DNA from: Sphingobacteriaceae bacterium
Lineage (GTDB): Bacteria > Bacteroidota > Bacteroidia > Sphingobacteriales > Sphingobacteriaceae
Length of the DNA: 35,892 nucleotides
Assembly (NCBI GenBank): GCA_947478315.1
Contig: CANJWF010000001.1
Span: forward strand, 1-35,892
Reading direction: 5' to 3'
Shown here: in pieces, positions 1-6,936 of the stretch
Layout of the letters: each line of letters begins with the position of its first letter
Numbering within the stretch: position 1 is the first letter of the stretch
Translations under genes and position numbers: made by a program
Notes under the pieces: generated by a model
What the model saw: the letters and a program-made list of their open reading frames with translations, nothing else
What the model was told of the DNA's origin: nothing
Database searches by the model: none

Positions 1-1
1 A

Positions 2-562
2 CTTACAGAATTGTACCAACATCAGAAACACAATTACGCAATTCCGAATCTCCGATTACTCCAAAGTAACGGTGTATATCAAATATTACGGGAGTTGGAT
101 CCTGAAATAGAACGATTAACTATTGAAAAAGATATTCACGGTAAGCCATTTTTCAAAGAAGCAACATGGCATTTTTCAGTAAGCCATTCAGGTAATTTAT
201 TAACCGCAATATTATCAAAAAACCGACCCGTAGGAGTCGATATTCAACAACTAGACCATAAAGTACTGCGAGTAGCACCCAAATTTTTAACTCCCGATGA
301 AATAAATTTCATAAACCCTACACTCAATTTACTACAAACTACTACATGTTGGTGTGCTAAAGAAGCCATTTTTAAACTATATGGGAAACACGACATATCA
401 TTAAAAAAAAACATTCACTTGCAACCTTTCATATTTTGCGAACAAGGAGGTTCTTTCGATGCAACCTTGTGCACCCAAACCGAATTACAACCCATTAGAA
501 TTAAATACGAGATGTTAGGTAACTACGTATTAGCATACACAACACATACAAAAAATCTTTAA
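2..562 (+). CDS. 4'-phosphopantetheinyl transferase, Sfp type (5' end cut off)
   Basis: Transfers the phosphopantetheine arm of CoA to a serine of carrier proteins (ACP, PCP). The reading frame is open to the window edge with no ATG, so the true start lies upstream; residue numbers below count from the TTG at 11. Visible family motifs are HFSVSHS (54-60), the metal-binding GVDI (75-78) and WCAKEAIFK (114-122), whose Glu118 is a metal ligand. After the metal Asp77 the sequence reads DIQQ, so the residue matching the second acidic ligand of Sfp (usually DxE) is Gln, a variation also met in shorter ACP synthases. About 187 residues remain; Sfp-type enzymes have about 210-230, so little is missing. 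It is followed by a repeat and then lipB on the same strand. The family assignment is firm; the carrier protein it serves is unknown. Confidence 0.88.
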   Translation, partial: LTELYQHQKHNYAIPNLRLLQSNGVYQILRELDPEIERLTIEKDIHGKPFFKEATWHFSVSHSGNLLTAILSKNRPVGVDIQQLDHKVLRVAPKFLTPDEINFINPTLNLLQTTTCWCAKEAIFKLYGKHDISLKKNIHLQPFIFCEQGGSFDATLCTQTELQPIRIKYEMLGNYVLAYTTHTKNL

Positions 563-642
563 AAATTAGATTGTAACTTAATTTTCAGAGCACTCGAGGA
601 GAAGGTACCTGTCCTGAAAAATTGAACTAAGATATTCAATAT

Positions 643-720
643 ATCCATTGAAAAACAACCTACGAAGCACGCATGAATACCATTGAGGAACAAACACTAA
701 TGAAAAATTAACAGATGAAA
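643..720 (+). repeat. ATGAAA-type dispersed palindromic repeat, copy fused to the lipB start
   Basis: The spacer holds two diverged copies of the 3' module of the family: CCATTGAAAAACAACC (645-660) and ACCATTGAGGAACAAACACTA, which begins after ATGAAT at 673. It ends AATTAACAGATGAAA, whose ATG is the lipB start codon. The same AAATTAACAGATGAAA end is present in the copies at 19346-19437 and 12335-12427 (both read on the minus strand). The block GCATGAATACCAT is shared with the copy inside the GH2 gene (12626-12766). Confidence 0.7.
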
Positions 721-1422
721 AATAAAAAAGTTGTATTTGAAGACTGGGGTCTAATAGATTATCAAGAGGCATGGACGAAACAAGAAACAATTTTTGCAGA
801 AACAGTTCAAATAAAAACGACGAATAGAGAAAGTTCTACACCTCAAGCTACCGATAATTATTTAATTTTTTGTGAGCACCCGCATGTGTACACTCTAGGA
901 AAAAGTGGACTCATGGACCATCTATTATTAGACGAGAAAACATTAACAAGTAAAAAAGCCTCTTTTTACAAAATTAATCGAGGTGGCGACATCACGTACC
1001 ACGGACCAGGACAAATTGTAGGCTATCCTATTTTAGATTTAGAAAATTTTTTCACCGACATTCACCAATATCTTCGTCTTTTAGAAGAGGCTATTATTTT
1101 AACTTTAGCAGACTATGGCATAAAAAGTGGTAGAATTTCGGGTATGACAGGTGTTTGGCTTGACGGAGACAACAAACAAAAGGCTAGAAAAATTTGTGCA
1201 ATGGGCGTACGCTGTAGCCGTTGGGTAACGATGCATGGTTTTGCACTAAATATCAACACTCAACTAGATTATTTTAATCACATTGTCCCCTGTGGCATTA
1301 GCGACAAAGCAGTTACTTCACTATCGACAGAGTTAAAAAAAACAGTCGATATAGATGAAGTTAAAAAAATATTAAAAAGACACCTTATCGAACTTTTTGA
1401 AATGGACTCTATTGCAGATTAA
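715..1422 (+). CDS. lipB: Octanoyl-[acyl-carrier-protein]:protein N-octanoyltransferase (lipoate biosynthesis)
   Basis: Moves octanoate from octanoyl-ACP to lipoyl domains of 2-oxoacid dehydrogenases and GcvH, the first step of endogenous lipoate synthesis in the cytoplasm. The 235-residue product shows RGGDITYHGPGQ (89-100), the catalytic lysine region KICAMGV (159-165, Lys159) and the acyl-accepting cysteine in HIVPCGI (Cys193). Length is normal for LipB. The ATG at 715 is the only sensible start and lies in the last bases of a dispersed repeat, so the translation initiation region is repeat-derived. The upstream phosphopantetheinyl transferase may share the transcript. The histidine kinase gene begins 12 bp after the stop, which suggests cotranscription. 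Confidence 0.95.
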   Translation: MKNKKVVFEDWGLIDYQEAWTKQETIFAETVQIKTTNRESSTPQATDNYLIFCEHPHVYTLGKSGLMDHLLLDEKTLTSKKASFYKINRGGDITYHGPGQIVGYPILDLENFFTDIHQYLRLLEEAIILTLADYGIKSGRISGMTGVWLDGDNKQKARKICAMGVRCSRWVTMHGFALNINTQLDYFNHIVPCGISDKAVTSLSTELKKTVDIDEVKKILKRHLIELFEMDSIAD

Positions 1423-1434
1423 TCAAACAAATAT

Positions 1435-2445
1435 ATGCCTCTCAAAAAACTCGTTTTTATAATAGTAGCACTAATAACTTTTTGTTTTGGAGTACTATAC
1501 AATTATTTCTCAAATCATGCAAGCACACTTATTCTTCTGTGTATATTAGTTTTCGTGAGTTTTTATGTCATTATTTATTTTTTGATAGAAAAATACTTGT
1601 ACTCAAAAATTAAATTGATATACAAACTTATTCACCATCTTAAATTAGGAAAAGATTTAAAAGACGCATTAGGAGAGTATGTTGGCAATGATCCACTTCT
1701 GGATGTAGAAATTGCAGTAAAACAATGGGCAGGAGAAAAAACAAAAGAAATTAACGCCCTCAAATCACAAGAAGAATTTAGAAGAGAATTTTTGGGAAAC
1801 ATTGCACACGAATTTAAAACACCTTTATTCGCTATTCAAGGTTATGCAGAAACCCTATTAGATGACGGCATCACAGACACTGAGTTAGTAAAAAAATTTC
1901 TACTTAAGGTGAAAAAAAATGCAGAACGTCTAACCGTACTTATTAAAGATTTAGATGAAATAGCTAAACTGGAATCAGGAGAATTACGCATACATTTCAA
2001 AAAATTCGATTTGGGAGAGTTAATTAAAGAAGTAACTGAATTAATGGAAGCTAATAATGACAATGCTAATATTAAATTGTTATTCAAGAATAAAATCGAA
2101 GTTTTGGCAGATCGCGATAAAATTAGACAAGTACTCATTAACCTCATGGATAATGCACGAAAGTATGCGAAAGAAAATGGCAGCACAACGATTAACGTAT
2201 TTGAACTACACCAACAAGTTTTAATAGAAGTAACCGACAATGGTATCGGTATCGAAGAAAAATATCTCCCTCGCTTATTTGAACGTTTTTTCAGAACAGA
2301 ACAAAGCCGTTCACGCGACATAGGAGGTTCAGGGTTAGGGTTATCTATCGTTAAACATATCATAGAAGCACACCAACAAACTATACACGTAAGAAGCACT
2401 TTAGGCTTAGGTTCTACATTTGGGTTTACCCTAGCTAAAGCCTAA
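1435..2445 (+). CDS. Sensor histidine kinase, PhoR-like
   Basis: Membrane-bound two-component kinase of 336 residues. Two membrane segments (about 5-24 and 31-51) are followed by a short linker and a HisKA domain with H box GNIAHEFKTP (121-130, phospho-acceptor His125). The catalytic ATPase domain has the N box LINLMDNARKYA (Asn240), G1 box DNGIGI (268-273) and G2 box GGSGLGL (297-303), so all kinase motifs are intact. There is almost no periplasmic loop, so any signal is probably sensed in the membrane or via a partner. The usual neighbouring response-regulator gene is absent here, so the partner must be encoded elsewhere. A phosphate-sensing role is only inferred from resemblance to PhoR-type kinases. 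Confidence 0.88.
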   Translation: MPLKKLVFIIVALITFCFGVLYNYFSNHASTLILLCILVFVSFYVIIYFLIEKYLYSKIKLIYKLIHHLKLGKDLKDALGEYVGNDPLLDVEIAVKQWAGEKTKEINALKSQEEFRREFLGNIAHEFKTPLFAIQGYAETLLDDGITDTELVKKFLLKVKKNAERLTVLIKDLDEIAKLESGELRIHFKKFDLGELIKEVTELMEANNDNANIKLLFKNKIEVLADRDKIRQVLINLMDNARKYAKENGSTTINVFELHQQVLIEVTDNGIGIEEKYLPRLFERFFRTEQSRSRDIGGSGLGLSIVKHIIEAHQQTIHVRSTLGLGSTFGFTLAKA

Positions 2446-2536
2446 TCAACTTTTCGTTCAACTTCCATAAATTTTAGCCTTAACATTATTTAACAATAAG
2501 CTAAAGTCAATCAAGCGTAATATTCCTACAAAATTT

Positions 2537-2544
2537 TATCTTTG
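2537..2544 (+). promoter_or_regulatory. Candidate -7 box TATCTTTG of the deoxyhypusine-synthase-like gene
   Basis: Exact match to the Bacteroidota -7 consensus TAnnTTTG, 21 bp before the ATG at 2566. No clear TTTG is seen at the -33 position. A TTG codon inside this box (2542) is in frame with the gene but would lie upstream of the transcription start, which favours the ATG at 2566. Confidence 0.5.
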
Positions 2545-2565
2545 GGCACTAAAAAATCGATTCTA

Positions 2566-3546
2566 ATGCGTAAAGAAAAAGGTCCTATTTCTCAGTTTAT
2601 AGAAAAAAATTACTTGCATTTTAACGCTGCAGCATTAGTAGATGCCGCAAAGGGTTATGAAGCTCATCTCGACGAAGGGGGAAAAATGATGATTACCCTC
2701 GCAGGAGCCATGAGCACTGCGGAATTAGGTATTTCGTTAGCAGAAATGATTAGACAAGACAAAGTATCCATCATATCTTGTACAGGCGCAAACCTCGAAG
2801 AAGACATTATGAATCTAGTCGCTCACAGTTACTACAAAAGAGTACCTCATTACCGTGATTTAAGCCCTCAAGATGAATGGGATTTACTAGAGAATCATTA
2901 CAATAGAGTTACCGATACTTGTATTCCTGAAGAAGAAGCATTTCGGCGTTTACAAAAACATATCTATAAAATATGGAAAGACGCAAACGATAAAGGGGAA
3001 CGTTATTTTCCGCACGAGTTCATGTACCAAATATTGCGAAGTGGAGACTTAGAACCATATTATGAAATAGACCCTAAAAACTCTTGGATGCTTGCTGCCG
3101 CAGAAAAAAACCTCCCCATTGTAGTCCCAGGGTGGGAAGATTCAACTATGGGCAATATTTTTGCATCCTACATCATTAAAGGCGAATTTCAAGCACAAAC
3201 CATGAAAAGTGGAATCGAATACATGGCATGGTTGGCTGATTGGTATGTCCAACACTCCAAAGGTAAAGGGGTAGGATTTTTTCAAATTGGAGGAGGTATC
3301 GCAGGAGATTTTCCAATTTGTGTAGTCCCTATGCTATACCAAGACATGGAAATGCAGAATATTCCCTTTTGGAGTTATTTCTGCCAAATTTCCGACTCAA
3401 CAACTTCTTACGGCTCCTATTCTGGTGCCGTACCCAACGAAAAAATCACTTGGGGAAAATTAGATATCAACACACCGAAATTTATCATAGAATCCGATGC
3501 AACCATCGTTGCACCATTAATATTTGCCTGGATATTAGGGCAATAA
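2566..3546 (+). CDS. Deoxyhypusine synthase family protein
   Basis: A 326-residue member of the NAD-dependent deoxyhypusine/homospermidine synthase superfamily. Visible conserved blocks are TLAGAMSTAELG near the N terminus, SCTGANLEED, PIVVPGWEDSTMGN, the nucleotide-binding GGGIAGDFPICVVPML and the C-terminal ITWGKLDIN, where Lys298 matches the lysine that carries the covalent spermidine intermediate in eukaryotic DHS. Bacteria have no eIF5A, so these bacterial homologues are thought to act in polyamine metabolism, probably moving the aminobutyl group of spermidine to a small amine; the actual substrate cannot be read from sequence. The start is set at the ATG downstream of the -7 box. The gene stands alone between the kinase and the cytochrome cassette. 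Confidence 0.85.
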   Translation: MRKEKGPISQFIEKNYLHFNAAALVDAAKGYEAHLDEGGKMMITLAGAMSTAELGISLAEMIRQDKVSIISCTGANLEEDIMNLVAHSYYKRVPHYRDLSPQDEWDLLENHYNRVTDTCIPEEEAFRRLQKHIYKIWKDANDKGERYFPHEFMYQILRSGDLEPYYEIDPKNSWMLAAAEKNLPIVVPGWEDSTMGNIFASYIIKGEFQAQTMKSGIEYMAWLADWYVQHSKGKGVGFFQIGGGIAGDFPICVVPMLYQDMEMQNIPFWSYFCQISDSTTSYGSYSGAVPNEKITWGKLDINTPKFIIESDATIVAPLIFAWILGQ

Positions 3547-3580
3547 GACAGAATGTTTTTTCAAAAATAACCCTTGCAAG

Positions 3581-4267
3581 ATGCCCAATTTAAAGTTCAT
3601 CTATTGTTTCTTTATACTCGTAGGAATCGTTTGCTCAACCGTACTATTATTAGATGCTTGTACAAAAGAGAGTATACAATCCGAAAAAACCATTTATTTT
3701 CAAAACGATGTCTTGCCCATTTTTCAATCCAATTGCACGCAAGCAGGATGTCATAACGCCAAAGATAAAGCAGAAGGTTATGATTTAACAAGCTATGAAA
3801 GCATCATGGCATCTAAAAAAAGTAAAGGCATTAAACCTGGAGATTATAAAAATAGTAGTATCTATGAATCCTTAGTGACAGGAGGACCTGACTTGATGCC
3901 TGCAAACCCATACAACCCACTTTCTGATGCACAAATCACTACCATAGCCCTTTGGATTAAACAAGGAGCACTCAACAACTCTACCACTACAAACGTCGAT
4001 TTAAATAACGTTACCTACACCCTCTCTGTTAAACCCATTTTAGACACCTATTGTAAAGGCTGTCACTCTTCGAGCAATGCAGGAGGAAATATTTCTTATG
4101 AAGACTACACCAATACACAAGTAACCGCGAATAATGGCAAACTATTGGGTAGCATCCAGCAATTATCAACAAACTATAAAGCAATGCCGCAAGGAGGTAA
4201 TAAACTTTCAGATAACAACATCGCCATTATTCAAAAATGGATTAGTAATGGCAGCCCGAACAACTAA
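3581..4267 (+). CDS. Lipoprotein cytochrome c domain protein, copy 1
   Basis: Secreted lipoprotein of 228 residues. A hydrophobic leader ends in the lipobox LLDAC (Cys27). Two related half-modules follow, each with a haem c attachment site: an unusual CX4CH (Cys52-Cys57-His58, NCTQAGCH) and a canonical CXXCH (Cys158-Cys161-His162, YCKGCHSS). Methionines in DLMPANP and KAMPQGG are candidate axial ligands. The architecture resembles the planctomycete-type cytochrome c domain, where CX4CH is common. The next gene is a tandem duplicate. Likely a periplasm-facing electron carrier anchored to a membrane; the redox partner is unknown. It begins the cassette cytochrome-cytochrome-YceI-DUF5777. Confidence 0.85.
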   Translation: MPNLKFIYCFFILVGIVCSTVLLLDACTKESIQSEKTIYFQNDVLPIFQSNCTQAGCHNAKDKAEGYDLTSYESIMASKKSKGIKPGDYKNSSIYESLVTGGPDLMPANPYNPLSDAQITTIALWIKQGALNNSTTTNVDLNNVTYTLSVKPILDTYCKGCHSSSNAGGNISYEDYTNTQVTANNGKLLGSIQQLSTNYKAMPQGGNKLSDNNIAIIQKWISNGSPNN

Positions 4268-4281
4268 ACAACAATCATAAT

Positions 4282-4962
4282 ATGTCCATTAAAAAAGTTA
4301 AGACCCAATTACTTTTTCTTTCACTCATCACGTTAAGCATATATAGCTGTAAAAAAGATAGCGATAGTAGTACAACCATACCCGATGCAACCATTTCAAA
4401 CACAACTGTCTATTTTCAAAACGATGTATTACCTATTTTTCAATCTAGTTGTGCTATGAATGGTTGTCACAATAGTACCAATAAAGTAGATGGATACGAC
4501 CTATCAAACTACGATGCCATTTTATCTAAAGGAATTACCAAAGGAAATTATAAGTCTAGTAAAATTTATACAGAAATAGCCAATGGAGCTATGCCTCCCC
4601 GCGGGTACACCGCTATAACGTCCACTCAACTCAACTCCATCGCATCTTGGATACAACAGGGAGCACTCAATAACATCACTAATACTACTTCCGACTTAAA
4701 CAATATTACCTATTCTCAATCTGTTAAACCCATTTTAGACACCTATTGTAAAGGATGCCATTCTTCAAGCCTAGCCAGTGGAGGCATCTCTTATCAAGAT
4801 TACGCTAACACCCAAATAACTGCAAACAATGGTAAACTATTAGGTAGCATTCAACAACTATCAGCCAACTATAAAGCAATGCCACAAGGAGGGAACAAAC
4901 TTTCCGACAACACCATTGCCATTATTCAAAAATGGATTAACAATGGTAGCCCCAACAATTAA
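4282..4962 (+). CDS. Lipoprotein cytochrome c domain protein, copy 2
   Basis: Tandem paralogue of the preceding gene, 226 residues, starting 14 bp after its stop. Lipobox at SIYSC (Cys23). Haem sites are CX4CH (Cys57-Cys62-His63, SCAMNGCH) and CXXCH in YCKGCHSS. The C-terminal halves of the two proteins are nearly identical (for example KLLGSIQQL, NYKAMPQGGNKLSDN), while the N-terminal halves differ more and this copy lacks a short stretch before the first candidate axial Met (GAMPPRG). The pattern suggests a fairly recent duplication with gene conversion of the 3' half. Role as for copy 1; two forms may differ in redox potential. Confidence 0.85.
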   Translation: MSIKKVKTQLLFLSLITLSIYSCKKDSDSSTTIPDATISNTTVYFQNDVLPIFQSSCAMNGCHNSTNKVDGYDLSNYDAILSKGITKGNYKSSKIYTEIANGAMPPRGYTAITSTQLNSIASWIQQGALNNITNTTSDLNNITYSQSVKPILDTYCKGCHSSSLASGGISYQDYANTQITANNGKLLGSIQQLSANYKAMPQGGNKLSDNTIAIIQKWINNGSPNN

Positions 4963-4980
4963 TGCAATAATTTCAGTCTC

Positions 4981-5556
4981 ATGAAAAAAAATCTTTTCCC
5001 CATCTTGTTGATATGTTTAACAACGACACAATTGGCATTTTCACAAAGCAATAAATACTTTTCAAAAAATGCAATTATCAGTTTTGATGCAGAAGGTAAA
5101 TTAGACGATATTGAAGAAATAAAAGCAACAACAAAACAAGCAATTTGCATATACGATGACGCAAGCAGAAATTTTGAATGGTCTGTGTCCATAAAAAGTT
5201 TTGTATTTGCTAATAGTTTGATGCAAGAACATTTCAATGAAAATTACTTAGAAAGTAGTAAATATCCCAAAGCAACATTTATCGGCAAAATAGACCCTAG
5301 CAATACCCTCACTTTTGATAAAGATGGAACTTATCCTGTTAAAGTAACTGGAAAATTAACCATGCATGGTATTACACAAAATGTAAGTACATCTGGTATG
5401 TTTAATATTCAAAAAGGCATTATTTCAGCTTCTGCGAAATTCGAAGTAACGCTCGCAGACTACAAAATAGACATTCCTACACTAGTTTTTATGAAAGTAG
5501 CAGAAATCGTTAAAATTAATGTAAGCACCAATTTACAACCTTTGAAACACCCATAA
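4981..5556 (+). CDS. YceI-like periplasmic lipid-binding family protein
   Basis: Secreted protein of 191 residues with signal peptide ending AFS|Q at about residue 21. The mature part matches the YceI lipocalin-like fold: a run of beta-strand segments, the central block ESSKYPKATFIGKI and the later TVSGKLTMHG-type strand (here KVTGKLTMHGITQNVSTSG). YceI proteins bind polyisoprenoids or other amphiphiles in a beta-barrel; some are linked to respiratory quinones. It starts 18 bp after cytochrome copy 2 and is probably cotranscribed. I infer that the cytochromes, this protein and the DUF5777 barrel downstream work together in the envelope, but the shared function is not established. Confidence 0.8.
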   Translation: MKKNLFPILLICLTTTQLAFSQSNKYFSKNAIISFDAEGKLDDIEEIKATTKQAICIYDDASRNFEWSVSIKSFVFANSLMQEHFNENYLESSKYPKATFIGKIDPSNTLTFDKDGTYPVKVTGKLTMHGITQNVSTSGMFNIQKGIISASAKFEVTLADYKIDIPTLVFMKVAEIVKINVSTNLQPLKHP

Positions 5557-5576
5557 ATACATGCGCATGATTCTGT

Positions 5577-5593
5577 TGTATAGGTTCTATACA
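5577..5593. repeat. Small perfect hairpin after the YceI-like gene
   Basis: TGTATAG-GTT-CTATACA, a 7-bp perfect stem with a 3-nt loop, 20 bp after the YceI stop. No T tract follows, so it is not a classical terminator; it may mark an RNA processing or stability site within the cassette. Confidence 0.5.
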
Positions 5594-5611
5594 GTGTAAC
5601 AAAATAACCTG

Positions 5612-5670
5612 CAAAACACACATGAATACGATTGATAAACAACCACAAATTAATTAACAACTGAAAATAA
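5612..5670 (+). repeat. Diverged ATGAAA-type dispersed repeat fragment
   Basis: The segment reads ACACATGAATACGATTGA, then AAACAACCACAAATTAATTAACAACTGAAAATAA. It aligns with 670-725 (CACGCATGAATACCATTGA, ..AATTAACAGATGAAAAATAA) with a few substitutions and small gaps. Here the terminal ATG has decayed to CTG and no gene starts at it; the next gene begins 83 bp further on. Confidence 0.55.
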
Positions 5671-5752
5671 CAACTAGTATTTTTTGCCAATCATCAAGCC
5701 TCATCGTTTTAAACCAACTGCTTCACCTACCTAAGTATTAAACTCTACGCCC

Positions 5753-6652
5753 ATGAAAAAATATCATTTTCTTTTATTACTTGCCTTATTTTATTCCCAA
5801 ATCGCATTTTCTCAAGAAGAGCAGAGCAGCCTTTTAGGACTTTTAGGAGAAGAATCAAAATCTGAACCTGTTACTAATGCATTTAAATCTCATCGCGTAA
5901 TCAATAGCCAAAGTATGGAAATGTTAGGCGAAGGAGCTTTAGATTTTCGTATTTTACATCGCTTTGGAAACCTAAATCAAGGCTATCAACAATTATTCGG
6001 TTTAGACCAAGCATCCATGCGCATAGGATTTGATTACGGCGTATTAAAAAATTTCATGATAGGTGTAGGACGCAGCACATTAAACAAAGAAATAGACGGG
6101 TATGCCAAGTACAGAATTTTTTGGCAATCGGAAGGAGGGAAAGAAAACATGCCTATTTCATTGATTTGGGTAAGTGGATTTACCGCTAATGGAGAACAAC
6201 ACCCCTTTCAAGGTACTGGTTTCGAAGATTCTTTTACCCACCGTTTGGCCTACTTTCACCAATTAATTATTGGACGTAAATTTAGCAACAAACTAACCTT
6301 ACAAATTACCCCCACCCTATTACATCAAAACGTAGTTATTAACTCCCTTACTCCCAACGACCTATTTGCAATAGGTATAGGAGGACGATACAAAGTTTCT
6401 CAACGGGTAGCATTTGTATGGGATTACTCATTCTTATTCAATCGTTTCCCCGACGCAACTTTTGCCTATCCACTATCCTTAGGATTTGATATCGACACAG
6501 GCGGGCATGTATTTCAACTACACATTTCAAATGCTGCGGGGATGAATGAACGAGCTTTTTTGACCGCTCAAAACGGTTCTTGGTTAAAAGGAGATGTTAA
6601 AATCGGATTCAATTTATCTCGAGTATTTCAATTGAAGAAAAACACGCTATAA
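5753..6652 (+). CDS. DUF5777-type outer-membrane beta-barrel protein
   Basis: Secreted protein of 299 residues with signal peptide ending AFS|Q. The mature chain is rich in alternating amphipathic strands ending in aromatic residues, with SHRVINSQSMEMLGEGALDF near the N terminus and a terminal strand GDVKIGFNLSRVFQL, as expected for an outer-membrane barrel. The block GIGGRYKVSQRVAFVWDYSF and the glycine-rich GFDIDTGGHVFQL fit the DUF5777 family, which I recall occurring beside cytochrome c and YceI genes in Bacteroidota. It may be the outer-membrane partner of the three preceding products. It ends the cassette: a large hairpin lies 5 bp after the stop. Confidence 0.75.
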   Translation: MKKYHFLLLLALFYSQIAFSQEEQSSLLGLLGEESKSEPVTNAFKSHRVINSQSMEMLGEGALDFRILHRFGNLNQGYQQLFGLDQASMRIGFDYGVLKNFMIGVGRSTLNKEIDGYAKYRIFWQSEGGKENMPISLIWVSGFTANGEQHPFQGTGFEDSFTHRLAYFHQLIIGRKFSNKLTLQITPTLLHQNVVINSLTPNDLFAIGIGGRYKVSQRVAFVWDYSFLFNRFPDATFAYPLSLGFDIDTGGHVFQLHISNAAGMNERAFLTAQNGSWLKGDVKIGFNLSRVFQLKKNTL

Positions 6653-6656
6653 GCCT

Positions 6657-6705
6657 ATTCTTACACATTGATGCCTAATAAAAGGAGGCATCAATGTGTA
6701 AGAAT
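6657..6705. terminator. 20-bp perfect hairpin closing the cytochrome/YceI/DUF5777 cassette
   Basis: ATTCTTACACATTGATGCCT (6657-6676) is the exact reverse complement of 6686-6705, with the 9-nt loop AATAAAAGG. It starts 5 bp after the DUF5777 stop. There is no T run on either strand, so it is either a factor-dependent or atypical terminator, or an mRNA 3'-end stabiliser. Confidence 0.7.
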
Positions 6706-6888
6706 AGAAATGTATTCAGAATATACTACCTAAGTTTACACAACACACTTCCAGAGAGATTAAACTCAATCATACACCGCGCCTATTCTATAAGACGAAA
6801 CGAAGAAGACGATTAAAGATGGATTCTTTTATTTTGTGATAACATTTAGATTACAAACGAGAACGTACGCTTAGCTACTTATTTGATG

Positions 6889-6896
6889 TAAGTTTG
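6889..6896 (+). promoter_or_regulatory. Candidate -7 box TAAGTTTG of the SurA-like gene
   Basis: Exact TAnnTTTG match 41 bp before the chosen ATG (6937). The expected transcription start lies at about 6903, just after the in-frame TTG at 6901, which argues against that upstream start. No convincing -33 TTTG is visible. Confidence 0.5.
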
Positions 6897-6936
6897 TAAC
6901 TTGCGCAAACAAAAATTTACCCTTAATCACACTTCC

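Noticed and set aside
2542..2565. Upstream TTG start for the deoxyhypusine-synthase-like gene
   Set aside because: The TTG lies inside the exact -7 box TATCTTTG, upstream of the expected transcription start; the ATG at 2566 fits family N termini.
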